DNA of 13,802 bases from Chloroflexota bacterium (GTDB taxonomy: Bacteria > Chloroflexota > Dormibacteria > CF-121): positions 1 through 13,802 of the forward strand of contig VBEQ01000169.1 in the NCBI GenBank assembly GCA_005881235.1, written 5' to 3'. Within the stretch, counting starts at the first letter, position 1, and every line of letters starts with the position of its first letter. This document shows, piece by piece, positions 6,408-13,802 of the stretch. Below the pieces are notes generated by a model. That model ran no database searches. It had not been told where the DNA came from and saw nothing but the letters and a program-made list of their open reading frames with translations. The translations under genes and the position numbers were made by a program.

Positions 6408-8993
6408 ATGACGAGCGCGGACATCCGCCAACGTTTTCTCAACTTCTTCAAAGAGCGGGACCACAAGGTGTTGCCGAGCTCCTCCCTGATCCCGTTCGGC
6501 GATCCTACGCTGCTGTTCACCAGCGCCGGCATGGTCCAGTTCAAACCGTACTTTCTGGGCCAGTCGAAGCCGCCGTACCCGCGCGCAACCACCTGTCAAA
6601 AGGTCTTCCGCTCGGTGGACATCGACATCGTCGGCCACGACGGCCACCACCTGACCTTCTTCGAGATGCTGGGCAACTTTTCCTTCGGCGACTATTTCAA
6701 AGAGAAGGCAATTCCCTACGCCTGGGAGTTCTTGACGAAAGAGATGAAGCTCGAAAAAGAGCGGCTGTGGGCCGGCATCCACAACGACGACGATGAGAGC
6801 TTCGAGATCTGGAAGAAAACCGGAATCCCGCCCGAGCGGATCCGGCGCTTTGGTGACGAGTACAACTTCTGGGCCGCCGGTCCGACCGGGCCGTGCGGAC
6901 CCGACTCCGAAATCCACTACGACTGGGGCGAGCAGTACGGCTGCGGCCGGCCGGACTGCGGGCCGAACTGCGAGTACTGCGATCGCTTTCTCGAGATCTG
7001 GAACCTGGTCTTCATCACGTGGAATCGAGACGAGTCGGGCGTACGCGCACCGCTCCCCAAGAGAGGCATCGACACCGGCATGAGCCTGGAACGGCTGACC
7101 TCAGTCGACAACCAGAAGCGATCGCTCTTCGACACGGACGCATTTCAGCCGCTGATCCAGCACTTTGCCGAAGAAGCGGGCAAACCCTATGGCAGCCATC
7201 CGGAGAGCGACGTCTCCTACCGCGTTCTCGCCGATCACGCTCGCGGCACCACCATGCTGCTCGCCGACGGGGTCGTCCCCGCCAATGACGGTCGTGGGTA
7301 CGTCTTGCGGCGCGTGATCCGCCGCGCCATGCTCCATGCCCGGCGGTTGGGTCCGGCGGTTCACCTGTCGTCGGGCGTGCCCCTCGTGGCTCTTTTGGTG
7401 GGATCGGTTTACCCCGAGGTCAAAACGCAGGCCGATCGCATTGCCGAGGTGGTCCGATCGGAGGAGGAACGCTTTGGCATCGCCCTGCGCCAGGGGGTTG
7501 AGCGCCTGCAGCCGTTGCTCGAGCGCGGAACGCTTAACCCCGAAGAAGTGTTCTACCTGCATGACACGCTCGGCTTTCCCATCGAGCTCACAGCGGAACT
7601 GGCAAAGGAGCGAGGGATCGAGGTCGACCTGGAAGCGGTGGCCGCGCTGATGCAGAGCCAACGTGACCGCAGCCGGACCGCGACTAGCAATTTCAGCGCG
7701 CCGCTGGCAGGACGGGCGAGCCGCTTCGTCGGCTACGACCGTTTGGAGGCCGACACCTCCGTCACCGACGTCTTCCCGGTTGCCGGCGAGGCTGAGCGGG
7801 CTGACGTGTTCCTCGAGGACACTCCCTTCTATGCCGAGCGTGGCGGGCAGACCGCCGACACCGGCTGGCTGAGCTGGAATGAGTCGAAGGCTCGGGTCGT
7901 TGACGTACAGCCGCAGGGCGAGGCGATCCGGCATCGCGTCGAGATCCGGCCCGACAAACTGAAGCCCGGCGACCGTGTGCGGGCCGCAGTGGATCAGATG
8001 CGACGCCAGGCCATCGCTCGGCATCATTCGGCCACCCACTTATTGCATCGCGCCCTGCGGGACGTGCTCGGCGAGGAGGCAGTCCAGGCCGGCTCCTCGG
8101 TGCAGCCCGACTACGCCACCTTCGACTTTCGTTTTCCGCGCGCGCTGACGCCGGAGGAAGTCGATCATGTCTCCGCCCTAGTGAACGAGAAGATCCGCGA
8201 GAACCTGGTCCGCCGTGTCGAGGAGCTTCCACTCGAGCAGGCGATCGCCACCGGGGCGGTGGCGCTCTTCGACGAGAAGTACGGCGAGAAGGTTCGCGTC
8301 GTTTCCTTCGGCGACTGGGCTCGGGAACTCTGCGGTGGCACCCACGTCGAACGGAGCGGTGAGATCGGCATCGCGCTGATATCCAGCGACCGCAGCATCG
8401 GCGCCGGCGTTCGTCGCATCGAGATGCGGGCTGGCGCGGCGGCTGAGCAACAGATTCGGAACGCCGAACGCGTGCTGCGCGAATTAGGCGACATCCTGAG
8501 AACGGCGTCCCCGGAGTTGCCTGCCCGGGTCGTAGCCCTGCAGACGGAGGTCAAGCGCCTCGAGAAAGACGCCGCGAACCTTCGCCAACGGCTGGCAGCC
8601 GGAGGAAGCGCCCAGCTGGAAGAGGCCGAGGTGGATGGCGTCCGCTTGATGCTGCAGCGGGTCGACGACCAGGAAAAGGATCTGCTTCCGTACGCTGACC
8701 AGGTGCTCAACCGCGCCAATGGCAACGGCGTGGCGATCGTCATCGCCGGTCGCAATTTTGCCTTCAAGGTCGCGAGCCCGCTTGCCGACCGGCTGCCTGC
8801 GAACGATCTGATCCAAGCGTTCCGCAAGGTCGCGGGGGGGAAGGGCGGCGGCCGCGGCCAGGTCGGTCAGGGTGGCGGCATCGATCCTAACCGCGTCGAT
8901 GACGCGTTCAAGTCCGTGCAGGACTACGTGAGGAAGCACCTGAAGCCCCCACCCCGATCCTCCCCCGCAAGCGGGGGAGGGGGTAACCAATGA
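6408..8993 (+). CDS. alaS: Alanine--tRNA ligase
   Basis: AlaRS charges tRNA-Ala with alanine and clears Ser/Gly mischarges; it is cytosolic and essential. The 861 residues match the family length. The class II catalytic core starts at the N-terminus (TSADIRQRFLNFF, then PSSSLIPFGDPTLLFTSAGM). The editing domain carries HSATH (His540/His544) and CGGTH (Cys642/His646), the metal-binding set. A coiled coil follows (LQTEVKRLEKDAANLRQRL), then a DHHA1-type C-domain ending in GKGGGRGQVGQGGG. An insertion with four Cys (179, 184, 188, 191) precedes RFLEIWNLVF and may bind zinc; many AlaRS lack it. The last ~15 codons (KPPPRSSPASGGGG) come from a palindromic element and look like an add-on tail. The stop overlaps the next start as ATGA, which indicates translational coupling in an operon. 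The ATG at 6408 fits the family N-terminus. Confidence 0.98.
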   Translation: MTSADIRQRFLNFFKERDHKVLPSSSLIPFGDPTLLFTSAGMVQFKPYFLGQSKPPYPRATTCQKVFRSVDIDIVGHDGHHLTFFEMLGNFSFGDYFKEKAIPYAWEFLTKEMKLEKERLWAGIHNDDDESFEIWKKTGIPPERIRRFGDEYNFWAAGPTGPCGPDSEIHYDWGEQYGCGRPDCGPNCEYCDRFLEIWNLVFITWNRDESGVRAPLPKRGIDTGMSLERLTSVDNQKRSLFDTDAFQPLIQHFAEEAGKPYGSHPESDVSYRVLADHARGTTMLLADGVVPANDGRGYVLRRVIRRAMLHARRLGPAVHLSSGVPLVALLVGSVYPEVKTQADRIAEVVRSEEERFGIALRQGVERLQPLLERGTLNPEEVFYLHDTLGFPIELTAELAKERGIEVDLEAVAALMQSQRDRSRTATSNFSAPLAGRASRFVGYDRLEADTSVTDVFPVAGEAERADVFLEDTPFYAERGGQTADTGWLSWNESKARVVDVQPQGEAIRHRVEIRPDKLKPGDRVRAAVDQMRRQAIARHHSATHLLHRALRDVLGEEAVQAGSSVQPDYATFDFRFPRALTPEEVDHVSALVNEKIRENLVRRVEELPLEQAIATGAVALFDEKYGEKVRVVSFGDWARELCGGTHVERSGEIGIALISSDRSIGAGVRRIEMRAGAAAEQQIRNAERVLRELGDILRTASPELPARVVALQTEVKRLEKDAANLRQRLAAGGSAQLEEAEVDGVRLMLQRVDDQEKDLLPYADQVLNRANGNGVAIVIAGRNFAFKVASPLADRLPANDLIQAFRKVAGGKGGGRGQVGQGGGIDPNRVDDAFKSVQDYVRKHLKPPPRSSPASGGGGNQ
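8959..8980 (+). repeat. Perfect GC hairpin in the alaS 3' end containing the next gene's RBS
   Basis: CCTCCCCCGC (8959-8968) is followed by AA and then its exact complement GCGGGGGAGG (8971-8980). The right arm contains GGGGAGG, the Shine-Dalgarno sequence of the FtsA-like gene, nine nt before its ATG at 8990. The element is translated as the low-complexity end of AlaRS. It resembles REP-like palindromes scattered in GC-rich genomes. When folded it would hide the ribosome binding site, and ribosomes finishing alaS would open it. Confidence 0.7.
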
Positions 8994-10261
8994 TCAAGAT
9001 CAAGGACCGCATCAAGCGTCTGCGGCGGGGCGCCGATTACGAGAACTACTACACGGCGCTCGACATCGGGACCGAGTACATCAAGGCCCTCGTCGTCAAG
9101 CGCGAAGGCCGCAACGGCATGGTGTTAGGTGCCTCGCGCCAGCGACAGGAGTACGCGGACATGCAGGGGGGCGTCCCCTCGGACATCCAGGGGATCATCG
9201 ACAGCTGCGACCGCGCGATGTCGCAGGCCGAGGACATGTGCGACACCATCCCGGGGCAGGTTGTGATCGGCATCGCTGGGGAGCTGGTCAAAGGCTTCAG
9301 CACGTCGGTCACCGTGCCGCGGGCGGATCCAAATCTCAAGATCAATGAGGTCGAGCTGGTTCAGACCCTGCAACTGGTGCAAAAGCGCGCGCTTCGCGAG
9401 GCCAGTCATTCGATGAGCTTGGAGCTCGGGGTTCCGGACGTCAATGTCAAGCTGATCAACTCTGCCATCACCAGCGTGCGCATCGACGGTTTCGCTGTGA
9501 ACAACCCGATCGACTTCCAGGGCAAGCAGATGGTGATCACCGTGTTCAATACCTTTGCGCCACTCACCCACGTCGGCGCGCTGCAGACGATCGCTTCTGA
9601 GCTCGACCTGGAGCTAGTCGCGACCGTCGCCGAGCCGTACGCGATGGCGCGCTGCGCCGCCACCGACGAGGTCTATGACTTCGGCGGGATCTTCATCGAC
9701 ATCGGCGGCGGCACCACCGACATCGCGCTGATTCGGAACGGCGGCATCGAGGGGACCCGGATGTTTCCCCTGGGCGGGCGCGTCTTCACCAAGAAGCTGG
9801 CCTCGCGCTTCGGGGTCTCGTTCAATGATGCCGAGGCGATCAAGCTCCGCCATTCCAAGGGCGAGCTCCCGGCCGATCAGGTTGAGAAGGTCCATGCGGT
9901 GCTGGCCAGGGACGCCGAGGTGCTGGTCGAGGGAGTGGCGATGACCCTGCAGGAAATGGCCAAGGGCGACCGGCTGCCGACGGCCATCTACCTGGCGGGC
10001 GGGGGCAGTGCCCTCCCGGAGGTCAAGGAGCAGCTCAAGGCCTTTTCCTGGGGGGACAAACTCCCGTTCGCCCGGACGCCGACCATCAATCTGCTGCGCC
10101 CCGTGGACATCCGGGGCATTTACGATTCGACGGGCCTGCTGCTTGACCAGCAAGACATCACGCCGATGGGGCTGGCTTTCCATGCCATTCAGCAGCAATC
10201 TGAAGACCAGGCGCCCCTTTTCGGGCTGATGCGCAAGGTCCTCAAGGCCATGAAAGTCTGA
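8990..10261 (+). CDS. FtsA-family actin-like ATPase (FtsA/PilM-like)
   Basis: FtsA proteins are actin-fold ATPases that polymerise on the membrane and tether FtsZ; PilM is a relative in type IV pilus systems. The 423 residues show phosphate-1 ALDIGTEYIKALVV (23-36), an SHS2-like insert (about 90-200, with VVIGIAGELVKGF), phosphate-2 IFIDIGGGTTDIALI (234-248) and the adenosine motif IYLAGGGSALPEV (333-345). The last residues, LFGLMRKVLKAMKV, form a short amphipathic helix like the FtsA membrane-targeting tail. This favours a membrane-attached FtsA-like role over PilM. A strong GGGGAGG site precedes the ATG, which overlaps the alaS stop. No ftsZ or ftsQ is nearby and the next gene is a membrane baseplate-like protein. 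It may therefore be a second FtsA-type paralogue with another partner, so I leave the symbol blank. Confidence 0.85.
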   Translation: MIKIKDRIKRLRRGADYENYYTALDIGTEYIKALVVKREGRNGMVLGASRQRQEYADMQGGVPSDIQGIIDSCDRAMSQAEDMCDTIPGQVVIGIAGELVKGFSTSVTVPRADPNLKINEVELVQTLQLVQKRALREASHSMSLELGVPDVNVKLINSAITSVRIDGFAVNNPIDFQGKQMVITVFNTFAPLTHVGALQTIASELDLELVATVAEPYAMARCAATDEVYDFGGIFIDIGGGTTDIALIRNGGIEGTRMFPLGGRVFTKKLASRFGVSFNDAEAIKLRHSKGELPADQVEKVHAVLARDAEVLVEGVAMTLQEMAKGDRLPTAIYLAGGGSALPEVKEQLKAFSWGDKLPFARTPTINLLRPVDIRGIYDSTGLLLDQQDITPMGLAFHAIQQQSEDQAPLFGLMRKVLKAMKV

Positions 10262-10284
10262 AGAAAACCTGACACCGTAACAAC

Positions 10285-10313
10285 TCGACAATCAGTGACG
10301 TTTCCGGTATTAA
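10285..10313 (+). promoter_or_regulatory. Candidate sigma-70-type promoter before the baseplate-like gene
   Basis: TCGACA (10285-10290; five of six -35 bases) and TATTAA (10308-10313; four of six -10 bases) are separated by exactly 17 nt. They lie in the 73-bp gap after the FtsA-like gene. Transcription would begin near 10320, leaving a leader of about 15 nt before the GTG at 10335. It would allow the downstream genes to be expressed apart from alaS. Confidence 0.45.
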
Positions 10314-10334
10314 AGGCAGCGACGTGTTAAAACT

Positions 10335-11987
10335 GTGAAGACTCTGGCCAAGCTGCTCTACGTCGAAGCCGACGAGGAGATCACCGACCTGGTCGATCGC
10401 CTGCGTGATCTCAGTCTCGAAGATGAGGTCACCTTTGTCATCCCGGAGCGTGCCCGGGCACTTCAGAGCGCCATGAGCTTCCGGCTTCTGAAGCGCTACG
10501 CCGACAGCTACGGCAAGCGCGTGAACCTGGTGAGCGGCGATCCGCGGCTCCAGGCGATGTCACTGGAGGCCGGCTTTACCGCCTACCCCAACCTGGCCGC
10601 GTACGACCGCGGCGGCGAAGTGCACCGCCCGGAACTGGCTGGCGAGCCCACCTCGACAGGCGCGACCCCTATCGCTCCCGCCGCGTCAGCCGTTGCACCG
10701 GCAGCCCCACCCAGCAGCCAGCCGATCGCGCCTCAGCGGGGCGTTGCCACCATGGACCGGCCTCGGGAAACGTCCGTCATGTCGGCCCCACCGAAGCAGC
10801 AAGCGTCGGCCCCTCGAAAGGCGGCGCCAGCCGGGCCGCCTCTGGGAAGTTACCGGCCATATCTGATCGGGGCCGCGGTCTTGGTGGTCGTCGTGCTGCT
10901 GGTCGGCATCCTGTACCTCCCGACGGCAACCGCAACGGTATTTGTTCAAGGGACGCCGATCAAGGCGGACGTCACGCTCCTCGGCGCTCCCGGCACCGCA
11001 GCAGGGTCACCTGACCACTTCGCAACGCAAGCGATTCACGCCGAGGAGTCGCAGAATCTGCCCGGCACACCGACGGGTCAGAAGCAGATTGACGCGGCAA
11101 AAGCCACTGGACAAGTGACATTCAAGGCATCTTGTTCGGGGTTCATATGCTCCGTCCCGATACGGTCAGGGACTGACGTTAGCACCGGAAGCGGTAAGCA
11201 TTATCTAACGACGAAGTCAGTGACTGTTCAGTCGACGTTGGTTTCCCAGGGCTCCGTTGACGCCCCCGTGGCGGCCGTCCAGGCCGGTCTTGCGGGCAAT
11301 ACTGAAGTGGACACCATTCGGTACATCAACAACAACAATCCGGATGACTTGCTCTCGGTCGATAACGGCCAAGCGATCACCGGCGGCGCGGATGCGCGCA
11401 CCGCCACCGTCATCCAGCAGTCGGACATCGACAGCATCAAAGACGTCTACGCGAAGGACGCGCTTCCGCGGGTAACCGACCAGTTGAACGGAAAAGCCCA
11501 GGGCAAAAAACTCGTGTTGGTTGGAAATGGCGTGCAAGCCACGGCCAAAGCTGACCACGCGGTCGGCGAGGAGGTGGGCGGCTTTACCGTCGCTATCAAG
11601 GTCTCCGGTGACGCTGTCGCCTATGACGAGAAAGTCGTGCAGCAGTTGCTCAAGGGATTCCTCCAGCGCAAAGTCCCCCAGGGCTCGCAGCTGACGACGG
11701 ATGGAACGAGCCTGAAGTACGATCCCGCCGACGCGACGGCCGACGGTCACATCACCCTGAACGGCCACCTCTCGGGCTTCTACACGCCGATCTTCCTCGA
11801 GCCGGCGATCCGCGCACACCTCAAGGGCATGAGTCCCAGCAAGGGGCGCGCCTTCCTTCAGACGCTTCGCAACGTCGTCGACGCCCGCGTGACCCAGTCG
11901 CCGTTCGGGTTGCCGTGGCTGCCGCTCTTCAGCTCGCGCATCACGCTCAAGATCCAGGAGGTCTCCAGCAGCAGCGCAAGCCCGTGA
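10335..11987 (+). CDS. Single-pass membrane protein with baseplate J-like domain
   Basis: Of 550 residues, 1-90 form an alpha/beta domain (LAKLLYVEADEEITDLVDRL, EVTFVIPERA, RVNLVSGDPR). It recalls a domain seen in Chloroflexota and Patescibacteria envelope proteins. Residues ~100-172 are a Pro/Ala/Ser-rich linker, followed by one membrane helix at about 174-196. The C-terminal part, outside if the N-terminus is cytosolic, resembles phage baseplate J-like proteins: VPIRSGTDVSTGSGKHYLTT is their IPxGTxVxTxxGxxY motif, and VDAPVAAVQAGLAGNTEV their next strand. Two Cys (KASCSGFIC) could form a disulfide. The gene starts at GTG 10335; no strong Shine-Dalgarno sequence is visible. It lies 73 bp after the FtsA-like gene and overlaps ruvX by GTGA. 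No sheath, tube or other phage genes are present, so a cellular envelope role is inferred. Confidence 0.75.
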   Translation: MKTLAKLLYVEADEEITDLVDRLRDLSLEDEVTFVIPERARALQSAMSFRLLKRYADSYGKRVNLVSGDPRLQAMSLEAGFTAYPNLAAYDRGGEVHRPELAGEPTSTGATPIAPAASAVAPAAPPSSQPIAPQRGVATMDRPRETSVMSAPPKQQASAPRKAAPAGPPLGSYRPYLIGAAVLVVVVLLVGILYLPTATATVFVQGTPIKADVTLLGAPGTAAGSPDHFATQAIHAEESQNLPGTPTGQKQIDAAKATGQVTFKASCSGFICSVPIRSGTDVSTGSGKHYLTTKSVTVQSTLVSQGSVDAPVAAVQAGLAGNTEVDTIRYINNNNPDDLLSVDNGQAITGGADARTATVIQQSDIDSIKDVYAKDALPRVTDQLNGKAQGKKLVLVGNGVQATAKADHAVGEEVGGFTVAIKVSGDAVAYDEKVVQQLLKGFLQRKVPQGSQLTTDGTSLKYDPADATADGHITLNGHLSGFYTPIFLEPAIRAHLKGMSPSKGRAFLQTLRNVVDARVTQSPFGLPWLPLFSSRITLKIQEVSSSSASP

Positions 11988-12412
11988 GGATCCTCGCGAT
12001 CGATCCGGGCACGGTCCGGCTCGGTCTCGCGCTCAGTGATCCTTCGGGGACGATCGCCCAACCACTGAGCGTGCTGGCGCGCCGATCGGAAGCCGAGGAC
12101 CTCAAGGCATTGAATGACCTGGTGGAACGCCACGAGGTTGGACTGATCGTGATTGGGCTGCCGCGGCTGATGAATGGGCGTATCGATGCGGCGGCTCAGC
12201 AAGCCCAGGCGTTCGGCGCCAACGTGGCGAAGGCAACTGGGCGGCCAGTAGCATACTGGGACGAACGGCTGACGAGCGTGGCCGCCGAGCGCTATCTGAT
12301 CGAGCAGGGCAAACGGCGCGGCAAACGGCGCCAGGAGATCGATCGAGTGGCCGCCACGCTATTGTTGCAAGGGTATCTCGACTATCGGGCGGGTCGGGCA
12401 CCAGGAGGCTGA
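11984..12412 (+). CDS. ruvX: RuvX/YqgF family Holliday junction resolvase-like nuclease
   Basis: The RNase H-fold protein of 142 residues belongs to the YqgF family. Family members act in 16S rRNA 5' maturation and have been assigned Holliday junction resolvase activity; the protein is cytosolic. The acidic active-site set is intact: Asp7 in ILAIDPGTVRLGLALSD, Glu94 in YWDERLTSVAAE, and Asp120 in EIDRVAATLLLQGYLD. The middle motif VIGLPRLMNGRI matches the usual VGLPxxMxG. I start at GTG 11984, which overlaps the upstream TGA as GTGA; the family N-terminus (MRILAIDPG) begins exactly there. The longer frame from 11915 would only add residues antisense to nothing and overlapping the previous gene. 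The next gene begins directly after the stop. A run of Lys/Arg (KRRGKRR) near residue 110 may help nucleic acid binding. Confidence 0.93.
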   Translation: MRILAIDPGTVRLGLALSDPSGTIAQPLSVLARRSEAEDLKALNDLVERHEVGLIVIGLPRLMNGRIDAAAQQAQAFGANVAKATGRPVAYWDERLTSVAAERYLIEQGKRRGKRRQEIDRVAATLLLQGYLDYRAGRAPGG

Positions 12413-12697
12413 ATGCCAGAGATTCCGGAAGCGAACGGGGAAGTGCAGACCATCGAGCTGGTCAACGAGAAGACCGGCGAAGAGGAAAGCTACGTCGTCC
12501 ACGACGTCGTGGAGATCGAAGGCGAAACCTACTACGTTCTGCAGGCGGAGGCCGATGAGGAGCGGGTTCTGATCCTTCGCCGCGAAGGGGAATCGCTGGT
12601 AACTCTGGACGACGATGAGCACGACCGGGTGGTCGAGCAGCTCGAGGAATTCGAAGAGGAAGATGAGGTCGATGATGACGGCGGTCCGCAACGCTGA
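12413..12697 (+). CDS. DUF1292 family protein (YrzB-like)
   Basis: This small acidic protein of 94 residues has the DUF1292 pattern: a strand that starts TIELVNEKTGEEESYVV, then VVEIEGETYYVLQAE, then a shorter strand with VLILRREGE. The C-terminal third is almost all Glu/Asp (EEFEEEDEVDDD). DUF1292 proteins are conserved beside ruvX and mltG in Firmicutes and others, but their function is not established. AGGAGG (12403-12408) is a strong ribosome binding site inside the ruvX end, and the ATG follows the ruvX TGA without a gap. Translation is likely coupled. A role as a small acidic adaptor is possible but not shown by the sequence. Confidence 0.88.
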   Translation: MPEIPEANGEVQTIELVNEKTGEEESYVVHDVVEIEGETYYVLQAEADEERVLILRREGESLVTLDDDEHDRVVEQLEEFEEEDEVDDDGGPQR

Positions 12698-12726
12698 CTG
12701 ATCCGAAACGGTCGACCCTGACCGCC

Positions 12727-13773
12727 GTGGCGCCACGCAAACGCAGCCGTGCTCTCGGCTGCGTGCAGTGGTTCGTGGTCATCCTCTTCCTGCTGCCGGC
12801 CGCACTGGGCATCCCGGGCGTCGTCGCGTACAACTGGGTTGACCACCAGCTACATCAGCCCGCGAATCCCGGCAACTCCAAGGTGCGCTTCGTCGTGCCG
12901 CCGGGGTCGACCTTTCACGAGGTCGCCGATACGCTGCACCGGACCGGCCTGATCGACTCGGTGACCGTCTTCGACCTGTATGCCCGCTACAAGCACCTGG
13001 ACCGCAACGTCCAGGCGGGGGCGTATGAGCTGAGCCGCAACCTCAACATGATCCAGATCCTGACCGCCCTGCAGACCGCGATCCCGGAGGAAGTCTTCGT
13101 CACCATTCCTGAGGGATACACGATCAAAAAGACGGCGGCCGCGCTGGACGCAGGCGGCCTCATCAAGGGTAGCGACTACATGGCGCTGGCCGTCCGGGGG
13201 CAGCTCGACTACGACTTTCTCAAGGACCTGCCCCCAGGCGCCTCACTCGAGGGATTCCTCTTCCCGGATACCTACCTGGTGCCACGGAACGGGACGGCAA
13301 AGGACCTGATCAAGCTCCAGCTCGACAACTTCAAGAGGCTCTGGGACGATACGCGAAAGAGCGAGACGGCCCAGCGCAAGCTCAGTCCCCTGCAAATCGT
13401 CACTATCGCGTCCATGATCGAGCGCGAAGCGCGCTATCAGGACGACCGGCCCCTGGTGGCCAGCGTGATCTACAACCGGCTGTCGGCGGGGTGGCCGCTG
13501 CAGATCGACGCCACCGTGCTCTACGCCAAGGGCATCTGGCAGTCATCCGTGACCAAGGCGGACCGCATGATTCAGTCCCCTTACAACACCTATTTACATA
13601 CCGGCCTTCCACCTGGACCGATCGCCAACCCAGGCATCAAAGCCATCGATGCCGCGCTCCAACCCGCGAATACCGGGTACTTCTTCTACCTCTCCGACCC
13701 CCAGGGTCACAACCACTACGCCAAGACCAACGAAGAGTTCGCCCGCCTCCTCAAGCAGTACGGCCTCGAGTAA
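12727..13773 (+). CDS. mltG: Endolytic murein transglycosylase MltG
   Basis: MltG (YceG) cleaves nascent peptidoglycan glycan strands at the inner membrane and helps set chain length during wall growth. The 348 residues contain a basic start and one membrane helix (about 13-36). A LysM-like region follows (VPPGSTFHEVADTLHRTGLI; FVTIPEGYTIKKTA), then the catalytic domain with LEGFLFPDTY, IASMIEREARYQ (catalytic Glu about 232), QIDATVLYA and SPYNTYLHTGLPPGPIANPG. All family signatures are intact and the length is typical. The start is GTG 12727, 29 bp after the DUF1292 stop; its Shine-Dalgarno sequence is weak. It ends the visible operon. The last 29 bases of the window carry no gene I can support. 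Confidence 0.96.
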   Translation: MAPRKRSRALGCVQWFVVILFLLPAALGIPGVVAYNWVDHQLHQPANPGNSKVRFVVPPGSTFHEVADTLHRTGLIDSVTVFDLYARYKHLDRNVQAGAYELSRNLNMIQILTALQTAIPEEVFVTIPEGYTIKKTAAALDAGGLIKGSDYMALAVRGQLDYDFLKDLPPGASLEGFLFPDTYLVPRNGTAKDLIKLQLDNFKRLWDDTRKSETAQRKLSPLQIVTIASMIEREARYQDDRPLVASVIYNRLSAGWPLQIDATVLYAKGIWQSSVTKADRMIQSPYNTYLHTGLPPGPIANPGIKAIDAALQPANTGYFFYLSDPQGHNHYAKTNEEFARLLKQYGLE

Positions 13774-13802
13774 GGGCCAGAACCGGCTGCTGCTACTCGG
13801 GG

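Noticed and set aside
6303..6917. Upstream extension of the minus-strand DUF4265-like frame across the alaS start
   Set aside because: It is fully antisense to conserved alaS coding sequence and its residues show no family pattern; module homology begins near 6302.
7101..8039. Long minus-strand frame (312 codons) inside alaS
   Set aside because: It mirrors conserved AlaRS codons in GC-rich DNA and its translation resembles no family.
9614..10291. Minus-strand frame of 225 codons within the FtsA-like gene
   Set aside because: It is a shadow of the phosphate-2 and adenosine motif region; there is no protein-like composition or start context.
11915..11983. Longer N-terminus for RuvX
   Set aside because: These codons overlap the previous gene in another frame, and the family start MRILAIDPG coincides with GTG 11984.

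Overview
The window is GC-rich bacterial chromosome. The protein families and gene order suggest a Chloroflexota-like lineage, perhaps a Dormibacteraeota-type soil bacterium. That placement rests on family resemblance and gene order only. There are no rRNA genes, no convincing tRNAs, no CRISPR array, no transposase and no phage module.

Region 1 (1-2779) is the 3' part of a large, probably exported protein. It has a DUF7948-like N-terminal part, seven SBBP beta-propeller-type repeats, two Ig-like domains and a C-terminal module. Region 2 (2780-6407) is a looser, accessory-looking stretch. It holds an unrecognised five-helix membrane protein, a class D beta-carbonic anhydrase close to mycobacterial Rv1284, and a minus-strand protein with tandem DUF4265-like modules. 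Two small related open frames sharing the start TEGDGxVxWSxL flank the carbonic anhydrase gene; one may be a 40-residue protein and the other has lost its start. A 51-codon minus-strand frame resembling a degenerate zinc knuckle is a weak extra candidate.

Region 3 (6408-13773) is a tightly packed plus-strand operon: alaS, an FtsA-family actin-like ATPase, a single-pass membrane protein with a baseplate J-like domain, ruvX, a DUF1292 protein and mltG. Junctions are ATGA and GTGA overlaps or direct abutment, except for short gaps before the baseplate-like gene (which carries a plausible internal promoter) and before mltG. The order alaS...ruvX-DUF1292-mltG matches the Bacillus cluster alaS-yrzL-yrrK-yrzB-yrrL. 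Here the FtsA-like and baseplate-like pair occupies the place of yrzL (IreB).

Functionally the operon joins translation (AlaRS), RNA/DNA processing (RuvX) and cell envelope growth (MltG) with a probable membrane-attached actin-like filament and a membrane-anchored partner of unknown role. This pair is the best candidate here for an undescribed system. A perfect hairpin in the last codons of alaS contains the ribosome binding site of the FtsA-like gene and could control its translation.
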